Of a stretch of 15,395 nt of DNA, positions 1 through 6,112 are shown in pieces. The stretch is from assembly GCA_023460875.1 (NCBI GenBank), contig JAEWOQ010000149.1, positions 1 through 15,395 of the forward strand, written 5' to 3'. Below the pieces are notes generated by a model, which saw nothing but the letters and a program-made list of their open reading frames with translations, did no database searches and was not told where the DNA came from. The stretch's first letter is position 1. Every line of letters begins with the position of its first letter. The DNA comes from Pseudomonadota bacterium (lineage in GTDB: Bacteria; Myxococcota_A; Polyangia; Polyangiales; Polyangiaceae). A program made the position numbers and the translations under genes.

Positions 1-607
1 ACTCGGCGACATAGGTGCCCGTGGCGTCGCGCTCGGCTGCATTCCAGGTCCGCTCAGCCGCCTGCTGCTTTGGGTCGGGTCGGGCGAACTGCAGTGCGGC
101 CGCGACGGACTTCACGATGCTCTCCGCAAAGCGCGATGAGCCCTCCGGCACCCGCACATCGCTTAACTTGCCCTCGATCAGGCTGAAAGCGAACGGGCGC
201 GCCAGCTCCCGAGAGAGGGCCGGGAGCTGCTCCTCCGGATCCGGCTGCGTCGATCGAACTTGGGCATCGAGGAGCCGCGCGAGCAACTGGACTTCCCCGT
301 CGCGCTCGAGGAGGTGGGGCTCGATGACCAAGCTCGCCGCAAGATCGAGATCGATGAGCATGCCTCGTTCGTCCATCGTGAGCCTGCTCGCGAGTTCGAG
401 CCCATACTCGTACTTTTCACCTGCGAGCCAGCGGGGCGCCGTCACGTGCAAGGCGGAGGCTTCCTGCACCTTCGTGGGTTCGTCTGTGTCGTCATTCGGC
501 GAGGGACGACTTCGGCACGCCATCGTAAGAGCAAGGAGCGCCGCCAAAGAAACCCCCGCGATCCTCCGCGAGCGGCCATACCCTCGCCTCTGCCACACGC
601 TGATCAT
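1..607 (-). CDS. Partial lipoprotein resembling the N-terminus of large lipid-transfer proteins
   Basis: The reading frame is open from an ATG at 607 to the left edge (202 codons visible), so the C-terminus is missing. Residues 1-31 form a lipoprotein signal: Arg-rich start, hydrophobic stretch (about 16-29) and lipobox LTMAC with Cys31. The start has a purine-rich Shine-Dalgarno stretch (GGGGAGGGGAAAG) just upstream. The mature part begins with an acidic linker, then LAGEKYEYGLEL, alternating beta strands, an LLARLLDAQ segment, PFAFSLIEGK, then SIVKSVAAALQF and finally RDATGTYVAE. This order (Y-x-Y strand, 'f.l..G.i' strand, 'i.Kgi...lQ' helix, 'D.tG.Y' strand) recalls the N-sheet of vitellogenin/apoB-type large lipid-transfer proteins. 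That is a pattern-based inference, not a proven homology. The protein would sit in the periplasm or outer membrane. It lies 34 bp downstream of another lipoprotein gene on the same strand, so they may be co-transcribed. Confidence 0.72.
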   Translation of the reverse strand, partial: MISVWQRRGYGRSRRIAGVSLAALLALTMACRSRPSPNDDTDEPTKVQEASALHVTAPRWLAGEKYEYGLELASRLTMDERGMLIDLDLAASLVIEPHLLERDGEVQLLARLLDAQVRSTQPDPEEQLPALSRELARPFAFSLIEGKLSDVRVPEGSSRFAESIVKSVAAALQFARPDPKQQAAERTWNAAERDATGTYVAE

Positions 608-641
608 GCTCTTTCCCCTCCCCTCGGCGTGACCATCTAGC

Positions 642-1424
642 TCAGTCCGCTAGATCGCAGTTCTCGAAAAAGAAGTAGCTCGGACCGAGGGCGCAGGTGT
701 CGGTGTCGTCCAGTGACGTGAGCTCCTCGCAGCTCAGTGTCCCCCAGACGCTCCGCGTCTCGTCGTCGACCTCAAAAGCAGTGTAGCTGCACGACCCACG
801 GCCATCGTATTGGTGGGGCAGCGCAGGACCGCTCAACGCTATGCCCGATTCGTAGGTCTCCCCGGACACCATGACTCCGCCCAAGTTGACGAATCGCTGG
901 CTGCCGGCAGGGCCCAGGCGTATGACTCCATCGACCAACACCACGCCGTTGGCGGGCCGCCAGGTACACACGACGCTCGCGGGCTCACCAGCCGACGTCG
1001 TTCCCCCGTCCACCACCCCCTGCACCTTCGCCGCTTCTGTGACTGGACGTCGTCCCGACGAAAGCTCGGGGAAGTCTTCGAAGTGCTCAGCCAGCGAGCA
1101 TCCGGCGGGTGACAGGACGTGCAGCGAAGCAGCGCCCCGCAGCTCGCCTCCGCCGGTCGTGTTGCCCCCCGTGCTCCCCCCGATGCCCTGGGGGCCGCCG
1201 CCGCCGCTGCTCGGATCTCCACCTGAGCCCCCCGCCCCTGTTCCCCCTGATTGTCCTCCCGACGCGCCAGAAGAGCTCGACCCGCCTGATGAGGGACCAT
1301 CAGAGCTCCCGTCTCCGCTGCACGCCACGACGAGCGAGACCACAGCCAGCCCAAACACCGCCCTTCGCATGCGCGGACCGTATGCGGAAACAACGCGGCG
1401 GACAACCCGTGAGACGAAGCTCAT
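642..1424 (-). CDS. Gly/Ser-linker lipoprotein of unknown function
   Basis: The 260-aa protein has a signal peptide and lipobox (LVVAC, Cys35 counted from the start at 1424). A Gly/Ser/Pro spacer covers about residues 36-96, followed by a compact domain (97-260) rich in short beta segments with several Cys residues. Spacers of this kind are common in lipoproteins of large myxobacteria. The start at 1424 has GGAG ten bases upstream. The internal ATG at 1370 (MRRAVFGLAVVSLVVAC) would give a more standard 17-residue signal but has little Shine-Dalgarno sequence. I do not recognise the C-terminal domain; no enzyme motif is visible. The gene is the first of a likely two-gene unit with the partial lipoprotein at 1-607. 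Confidence 0.82.
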   Translation of the reverse strand: MSFVSRVVRRVVSAYGPRMRRAVFGLAVVSLVVACSGDGSSDGPSSGGSSSSGASGGQSGGTGAGGSGGDPSSGGGGPQGIGGSTGGNTTGGGELRGAASLHVLSPAGCSLAEHFEDFPELSSGRRPVTEAAKVQGVVDGGTTSAGEPASVVCTWRPANGVVLVDGVIRLGPAGSQRFVNLGGVMVSGETYESGIALSGPALPHQYDGRGSCSYTAFEVDDETRSVWGTLSCEELTSLDDTDTCALGPSYFFFENCDLAD

Positions 1425-1736
1425 CGAGCAGAATCTCCAGGCTCAACTCGCCACCGGGGGGAGACCTGAAATTCGCGCCCCCCGCGTCAACGGCTCGCGT
1501 TCCTAACAAGTTACCACGCCCCGTTTCGTCGCACCTTCACCCCGAACTCGATTGACAATCGGAGCCGTCTCCGGCCTGATGCATCGAAGCGTTTGGGGAA
1601 GGCGGTAGGGTGCACGAGAGAAGCCAGCTGACGCGACGTTGTCGCCCCCGGGTTGCGGGAGAGCGACTGATCAGAGCCCTGTTCTGGACTTTGGCCGTGC
1701 TGGGGGGGCGGAGACGACATCGAGTGCGGGACCTGC
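1425..1736. other. Divergent upstream region between lipoprotein and Cys-rich protein
   Basis: No convincing complete gene lies here. The stretch separates the minus-strand lipoprotein from the plus-strand Cys-rich protein and should hold both promoters. It contains a candidate plus-strand promoter near 1552. From a GTG at 1610 an open frame encodes a basic N-terminus and a short hydrophobic segment (LIRALFWTLAVLGG). That frame runs into the out-of-frame start of the next gene, with a run of seven G at 1702-1708 at the junction. Confidence 0.5.
1552..1580 (+). promoter_or_regulatory. Candidate sigma-70 promoter
   Basis: A perfect TTGACA -35 hexamer at 1552-1557 is followed after 17 bases by CCTGAT (3 of 6 matches to TATAAT). 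It is the least GC-rich part of the intergenic region. It would start transcription about 20 bases before the GTG at 1610, which fits a 5' end of the Cys-rich gene lying upstream of its present open frame. The weak -10 keeps confidence low. Confidence 0.3.
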
Positions 1737-2459
1737 TTGGCAGGCGACTGCGGTGTCGCCCTGGCCAACGTTTGTGGCTGTCCCGAAGATTCGGATGTTC
1801 TCACCCGTACACGGACGGCGCGGCGCGCGCGTAGTGCCGGCTTCTCGGGGAACGATGCCGCATACACTGAACTCTACGGCGTCCTCTGCGAGCAGGAGAG
1901 CGACTGCGTGGAGCCCTGTCTCTCACGGGGTAGTGAGCAGGAGATGTGCGCCGCTTCGGAGTGTCTGCCCAACCCCGATATGTCGATGGACTGCTTGCCT
2001 CCACCCGTGTGGAGCAACCTCAGTGGGATTCGCGCTTCATCGGACGTGCAGGCAGACGCGACGCAGCTCGTGGTCGTCGCCACCCCTTACAACGACCCGG
2101 TGATCGCCGACGAGTTCAAGCTGGAAATCCCGGAAAGCGCGGCCATCCACGGCATCACCGTCGAGGTGCGCAGATCGAGTGGGGGCTATGTCACCGACGA
2201 CTCGGTGCGCATCGTCAACGGCGGCACGATCGGCGGCGCAGAGCGGGCAGAGAACGTCGAGTGGGAGCAGGACTTCACGTGGGCGACCTACGGTGGCCCG
2301 GACGACTCATGGGGTCAGGCGTGGACGGCCGACGAGGTCAACGCAGACGATTTCGGGGTCGCCATTTCGACCTTTTACACGCGCAGCGTCGGCAATACCC
2401 GGGCATACATCGATCAGGTCCGGGTCACGATTCACTACGGAATCGAGTGCGGAAACTGA
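1737..2459 (+). CDS. Secreted-type Cys-rich protein, unknown function; 5' end uncertain or frameshifted
   Basis: The frame from 1737 (TTG) to 2459 encodes 240 aa. The N-terminal part is Cys-rich (GDCGVALANVCGC, then LCEQESDCVEPCL and EMCAASECL). After CLPPPVWSNL comes a beta-rich, acidic domain of about 165 aa ending in RAYIDQVRVTIHYG. Codon use and amino-acid content of the C-terminal domain support real coding. The Cys spacing suggests a disulfide-bonded extracytoplasmic protein, but no signal peptide is in frame. The frame continues upstream (IECGTCLAGDC) only to a stop at 1668-1670, with no ATG or GTG in between. Removing one G from the run at 1702-1708 would join it to the frame opening at GTG 1610, which has a hydrophobic segment. 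I infer either a frameshift in the genome or a sequencing error in that G run. The family is unknown to me. Confidence 0.68.
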   Translation: MAGDCGVALANVCGCPEDSDVLTRTRTARRARSAGFSGNDAAYTELYGVLCEQESDCVEPCLSRGSEQEMCAASECLPNPDMSMDCLPPPVWSNLSGIRASSDVQADATQLVVVATPYNDPVIADEFKLEIPESAAIHGITVEVRRSSGGYVTDDSVRIVNGGTIGGAERAENVEWEQDFTWATYGGPDDSWGQAWTADEVNADDFGVAISTFYTRSVGNTRAYIDQVRVTIHYGIECGN

Positions 2460-2809
2460 TCGTCACTCCGAGAACGAACGGGCGCGCGGATTGCCCAGTG
2501 GCGCCCCGCGGCAGCGGACGGACGCTGCCGGTCGGGGTGGAGGACCCCTCGCACAGGTACGCCCAGTGGCGCTACCCCAGGGACTTGCAGCGGACTGCGC
2601 GCGTGCTGCGGCCTCCTGCACTTACCCGTGCGGAGCGGAAACGGAACGCTGTCCGCGCTGCGTCGGGGCCCAGCCGCTGTGTGTACTGCGGACGCACGGA
2701 GCTTGGCTCGGGCGTTTGCGCTGACGTCCTTCAGGAAATCCCTGCTGGCGTGGCGTACCTCGCACCCTGCGCTTGTTGGGACGGCCGTGACGGCATATGA
2801 CCCGTCGCC
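2460..2809. other. Intergenic region upstream of the hybrid kinase
   Basis: These 350 bases hold a short dispersed repeat with two hairpins (2493-2572) and otherwise no gene I can support. Open frames cross the region in several phases on both strands. They lack ribosome binding sites, change composition abruptly and overlap one another. One plus-strand frame is Cys-rich around 2600-2700 (TYPCGAETERCPRC), which could be a decayed remnant. No clear promoter for the kinase was found. Confidence 0.5.
2493..2572 (+). repeat. Dispersed repeat copy A, with hairpins and flanking 12-bp direct repeats
   Basis: A core at 2502-2549 reappears at 5029-5076 in the same orientation. The first 26 bases are identical and about five mismatches follow in the rest. 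Copy A contains two perfect stem-loops: GGCAGCG/CGCTGCC with a 6-base loop (2510-2529) and GGGGT/ACCCC with a 5-base loop (2534-2548). The copy lies between two perfect copies of GCCCAGTGGCGC at 2493-2504 and 2561-2572. The left one overlaps the core by three bases. This could be a small non-autonomous element with a target duplication, or a repeated terminator-like hairpin, since it begins about 40 bases after a stop codon. Confidence 0.6.
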
Positions 2810-4930
2810 ATGCTCGGTTCGAACGGCGCTGGCGCCTCGGTTCGACCGAAGGAAACTGGGGTGGCCGGGGCGAACACATCGCTTCCACGGAGACGTGCGA
2901 CGCCCCCGGCTCTACGGGAGCGCCACCGCGTCGCCGTGCGGGGCAGCATCCTGGCCGCGCTGGTGCTGGCCTACTGGGGCTTTTTCGGCACGCTGCACGC
3001 GGTGTTCGGCAACCCTGCCTTTCTAGGCGGGCTCGGAGTTTGCGTCCTGGCGGGGGCGTGGCTGGGGTTGCGTGGGGCGCTGGTCGTGATCGTCGCCGTC
3101 GTGCTCATCGATCGTGGCCACGCGCTCCAGCTCCCTGCCAGCCCCGAGACCGGGCGGGCGGCGAGCACCATCGCGTTCCTCGTCAAGCTCGTGCTCGCCG
3201 GCGGGATCGGGCTGGTCGTCGACTCGCGCCGGCGCGCGCTCGCGCTGAGCGCCCAGCTGCGCCGGGAGGTGGAGGCCCGAGAGCGGAGCGAAGAGTCTCT
3301 ACGCCACAACGAACGCATGCTGCGCGCGCTCCTGGAGAGCTTGGGAGAGGGAGTCGGGCTCTTCGACGCGCAGGGTCGGGTCGTCTTCGCGAACCAGGCT
3401 CTCGCGTCGACGCTCGGCGTCCCGCGCGACGAGCTCTCCATCAAGCTCTTCTCGGAGCTCCTCACGGAGGAGAGCCAGAACGCGCTCGCTGCGACGAAGC
3501 CGGACCCCGCAGCGCGACGCTCCTACGAGGTGGTGCTCGAACGGGACGCGGGCATGCTGCTGCTCGTCACCGAGACGCGCTTCGAACCCAACGGCTCCCA
3601 CGATGGGCTCACCCTGCGCGTGGTTCGGGATCTCACCGACCGAGTCGTCACGGAGCGTCGGCAGCGCGATCTGGATCGAGAGCTGCAGCGCAGCCAGGCT
3701 CTGCGGAGCTTGGCCGTCATGGCGGGCGGAGTCGCCCACGACTTCAACAACCTGCTCTGCGGCGTGGTCGGCAATGCGGAGATCGCCCTGCGCAAGGTCC
3801 CGAGCGAAGCGCCGCCCGTCCTGTCGAGCTGTCTCTCCGAGATCCTCACCTTCGCCGGCGAAGCCGCGCAGCTGAGCAAGCAAATGCTGGCTTACGCCGG
3901 GCAGCGGAGCCTCGCGATGCAGGCGTTGGAGGTCAACGCCGAGCTCACGGCGGCCCTGCGCCTGCTGCACGCCACCGTCGAATCCAAGGCTCACCTGGTC
4001 CTCGAGCTCGGCGAGCAGCTGCCGCCCGTGGGCGCGGACCGCGTTCAGCTGCGTCAAGTGATGACGAACCTGATCCTCAACGCGCTCGACGCGATGGCCG
4101 GAGAGCGCGGGAAGCTGACGTTGCGCACCGAACCCGTCCGCCTCGAGGCCCCGGACAACGAACCGTACGGCGTCAGCCCGGGCACCTACGTGCAGCTCAC
4201 GGTCAGCGACACGGGCGCCGGCGTGCGGCCCGAAGCGCGGGAGCGCCTGTTCGAGCCGTTCTTTTCGACCAAGGGAGCCGGGCGAGGGATGGGTCTCGCC
4301 GCGGCGGCCGGCATCGTGCAGGCGCACCGAGGGTGGCTCGGCCTCGATGAGACGTCGGACGAGGGCGCGAGCTTCGCCGTCCTGTTGCCGGTCGCGCCGG
4401 AGTCCATGCAGCAGCGCTCCAAGGCGCCGACGGCGCCGGGCGCCGCGGCGTCGTCCCGCAGCATTCTGCTCGTCGACGACGAACCAGCGGTGCGCCTCGT
4501 GACGGGCAGGATGCTGATGGAGCTGGGGCACCAGGTGGTGACCGCGGACAGCGGCAGGCGCGCGGTCGAGCTCCTTCGAGAGCACCCCGACGTCGATCTC
4601 GTCGTCCTCGATCTGACGATGCCCGAGCAATCCGGTGAGCAGACGCTCGAGCTCCTCCGCGCGGTCCGAGACGATCTGCCCGTGGCGATCACCAGCGGAT
4701 TCCAAGAGGAAGACGCGTCGGCGCTGCTGCAAGCGCGGAACGTCGTCGGCTTCTTGGACAAGCCCCACACCATGACGAGCCTGGAGATGTTGCTCGCGTC
4801 CGTCGCCCACGCGCCAACCGACGCGCCCGCGCCCGCAGCCGCTCCCGGCGCCGCCGCCGAAGCGGGCAACGTGCGACGGAGCCCAGAGACGGCGCCGGCG
4901 ACGGAGATGAGCTCGTCCAAGGAGCCCTGA
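2810..4930 (+). CDS. Membrane-bound hybrid sensor histidine kinase (PAS-HisKA-HATPase-REC)
   Basis: The 706-aa protein has hydrophobic, likely membrane-spanning stretches at about 43-66, 70-101 and 119-137. A short coiled linker (140-170) and a PAS domain (about 166-276) follow. The HisKA dimerisation helix carries the phospho-accepting His310 in the motif GGVAHDFNNLL. The ATPase domain shows an N box with Asn424, a G1 box DTGAG (467-471), an F box FEPFF (481-485) and a G2 box GRGMGL (491-496). A receiver domain (551-665) has the acidic pair Asp556/557, phospho-acceptor Asp601 in LDLTMP, Thr628 and Lys651. An Ala/Pro-rich tail ends the protein. All catalytic residues are present. It should autophosphorylate and relay phosphate to its own receiver; the ligand is unknown. 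No separate response regulator or output gene is adjacent, so it is an orphan. The start is uncertain: ATG 2810 has a weak ribosome binding site, and the in-frame GTG at 2936 is an alternative. Confidence 0.93.
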   Translation: MLGSNGAGASVRPKETGVAGANTSLPRRRATPPALRERHRVAVRGSILAALVLAYWGFFGTLHAVFGNPAFLGGLGVCVLAGAWLGLRGALVVIVAVVLIDRGHALQLPASPETGRAASTIAFLVKLVLAGGIGLVVDSRRRALALSAQLRREVEARERSEESLRHNERMLRALLESLGEGVGLFDAQGRVVFANQALASTLGVPRDELSIKLFSELLTEESQNALAATKPDPAARRSYEVVLERDAGMLLLVTETRFEPNGSHDGLTLRVVRDLTDRVVTERRQRDLDRELQRSQALRSLAVMAGGVAHDFNNLLCGVVGNAEIALRKVPSEAPPVLSSCLSEILTFAGEAAQLSKQMLAYAGQRSLAMQALEVNAELTAALRLLHATVESKAHLVLELGEQLPPVGADRVQLRQVMTNLILNALDAMAGERGKLTLRTEPVRLEAPDNEPYGVSPGTYVQLTVSDTGAGVRPEARERLFEPFFSTKGAGRGMGLAAAAGIVQAHRGWLGLDETSDEGASFAVLLPVAPESMQQRSKAPTAPGAAASSRSILLVDDEPAVRLVTGRMLMELGHQVVTADSGRRAVELLREHPDVDLVVLDLTMPEQSGEQTLELLRAVRDDLPVAITSGFQEEDASALLQARNVVGFLDKPHTMTSLEMLLASVAHAPTDAPAPAAAPGAAAEAGNVRRSPETAPATEMSSSKEP

Positions 4931-4937
4931 GGGGAGC

Positions 4938-5021
4938 GGGCAGAGGGCCGGGCAGAGGGCCGGGCAGAGGGCCGGGTAGAGGGCCGGGCAGAGGGCCGGG
5001 CAGAGGGCCGGGCAGAGGGCC
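4938..5021 (+). repeat. Tandem array: seven copies of a 12-bp unit
   Basis: The unit GGGCAGAGGGCC repeats seven times without interruption, starting eight bases after the kinase stop codon. Only the fourth unit differs (C to T at 4977). Neighbouring GGCC ends can pair with one another, so the transcript could fold. Near-perfect copies suggest recent expansion by slippage. The array lies between convergent genes. On the minus strand it reads as a Pro-Leu-Pro-Gly repeat inside a spurious frame. Confidence 0.95.
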
Positions 5022-5028
5022 CCCGCGA

Positions 5029-5076
5029 CGCCCCGCGGCAGCGGACGGACGCTGACGGGCGGAGTGGAGAACCCTC
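5029..5076 (+). repeat. Dispersed repeat copy B
   Basis: Second copy of the element at 2502-2549, same orientation, 2,527 bases further on. The shared core begins CGCCCCGCGGCAGCGGACGG. Its main hairpin is kept with one mismatch (inner five pairs CAGCG/CGCTG); the second hairpin is largely lost. It lies 98 bases after the kinase stop and has no flanking 12-bp direct repeats. The kinase gene is therefore bracketed by direct copies. Confidence 0.6.
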
Positions 5077-5125
5077 TTGTATGAGGTCACCGTATCATCT
5101 CGGAGCCTCCGGGGGGCGCGCGGCT

Positions 5126-6061
5126 TCACTCTGGTACCACCAGGAGCTCGTCGGGGTCGCAGAGTTCGGCCGGGAGGGGCTCGAGGGGTTCGTGGCCTTC
5201 GGGCAGCTCCGCGGGATCGCCAGCGGGGTTCTCCGGGCAGGACCAGCTGCCGAGATCGCCGAGGTCGTCGAGGGGGACGCTGCGCCACTGTTCGGCGGGC
5301 TCGAAGGGATCCTCCGGGACCAGGCGGGGGGCCGCGTCGCAGAGGCGGACGAGGTTGGTGTCCATGGTCCGCACGGAGGTGCCCCAGGCGGTGCCCGGAT
5401 CTTCGCCGAGCCGGCCGAAGGCGTCGACGAGCTCGCCGTCGCAGCGGAGCAGCACGGCGTCGTTGCCGTTGAAGGCGATGGCCGAGCTCGTGTCCGCGCA
5501 GCGCTCCATCAGCGGCGCGCGCGCCGACGCCGCGCAGAGCACGACGCTCGCGCCGGGCTCGAGGGCGCCGCTCAGGGCCGCGTTTCGATAAGGCGAGGTG
5601 TTGCCGTTCACGTAGGTGCTCAGGACGCAGCGCGCGAGGTCCACGCGCTGGGTGCCCCAGTTCGTGAGCTCGAGGGCTTTGTCGTTGCCGAGGCCCTCGT
5701 ACATCTGGGTGAGGAGCAGCTGGGCGGGATCGGGGGGCGGCGGCGGCTCCTCGGGCGCGAGCGCGTCCGTGTCCTGGCCATCCCCGGACGCGCTGCCAGC
5801 CCCCGCCGGGCCGTTTCCGTCGGGGTCATTCGCTGGGTCGCTCTCCGGGAGGTCGTCGCCGGGGATCCCGACGAGCCAGGGGTTCGGCGCGGCGTCCTCG
5901 GTGGGGTCGTCACTGGACGGCGCGGGAGGATCGACCGGAGCCCGGGCGAAGATTGGGAGATCGCCCGGTGGCTCATCAGAGTCGAGGGGCGCGTCGCCGG
6001 AGCACCCGGTGGACGCGGCGACGAGGAGCGGGAGCCAGAGGCGAGGCAGTCGGGTCGGCAT
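5126..6061 (-). CDS. Lipoprotein with lamin-tail-like (LTD) domain
   Basis: The 311-aa protein has a signal peptide of 19 residues and a lipobox ending STGC (Cys20). A long Asp/Pro/Gly-rich spacer (21-112) precedes a beta-sandwich domain at about 114-275. The domain carries the pattern of bacterial lamin-tail domains: LTQMYEGLGNDKALELTNWG, then STYVNGNTS, ALSGALEPGASVVLC, AFNGNDAVLL, LVDAFGRLGEDPGTAWG and TNLVR. In bacteria such domains occur in secreted or surface proteins and are thought to help bind ligands or attach to surfaces. No catalytic domain is attached here. Six Cys after the lipobox probably form disulfides. The gene begins 51 bp downstream of the dnaE2 stop on the same strand. 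It might be read from the SOS-controlled dnaE2 transcript, although no functional link is known. Confidence 0.86.
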   Translation of the reverse strand: MPTRLPRLWLPLLVAASTGCSGDAPLDSDEPPGDLPIFARAPVDPPAPSSDDPTEDAAPNPWLVGIPGDDLPESDPANDPDGNGPAGAGSASGDGQDTDALAPEEPPPPPDPAQLLLTQMYEGLGNDKALELTNWGTQRVDLARCVLSTYVNGNTSPYRNAALSGALEPGASVVLCAASARAPLMERCADTSSAIAFNGNDAVLLRCDGELVDAFGRLGEDPGTAWGTSVRTMDTNLVRLCDAAPRLVPEDPFEPAEQWRSVPLDDLGDLGSWSCPENPAGDPAELPEGHEPLEPLPAELCDPDELLVVPE

Positions 6062-6112
6062 GCCCTCGTGTCGGTCCAGGGCACCCAGGGGTTGCGTGAA
6101 ACCGACGCGAGC

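Noticed and set aside
15..632. Plus-strand open frame of 205 aa
   Set aside because: Ser/Arg-rich composition without domains. The opposite strand encodes a lipoprotein with a signal peptide, good ribosome binding site and coherent strand pattern.
871..1506. Plus-strand Pro-rich open frame opposite the 260-aa lipoprotein
   Set aside because: The Pro runs are the complement of the Gly/Ser linker codons. The minus-strand frame has a lipobox and a start with Shine-Dalgarno.
2628..2800. Cys-containing frames (CVYCG in one phase, TYPCGAETERCPRC in another) downstream of the Cys-rich gene
   Set aside because: Competing phases overlap, none has a start with a ribosome binding site, and no family is recognisable. 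At most a decayed remnant.
2797..4350. 517-aa plus-strand frame overlapping the kinase
   Set aside because: Arg/Ala/Pro-rich shadow of the kinase. The kinase frame carries every expected catalytic motif.
4938..5021. CRISPR array
   Set aside because: Units are 12 bp, contiguous and without spacers; no cas genes are present.
2502..5076. Composite transposon around the kinase
   Set aside because: No transposase or terminal inverted repeats are present, and copy B has no flanking duplication. Kept only as a dispersed repeat.
4689..5288. Minus-strand frame with a Pro-Leu-Pro-Gly repeat
   Set aside because: The repeat is simply the 12-bp tandem array read in frame. The frame also crosses the end of the kinase and the end of the lamin-tail lipoprotein.
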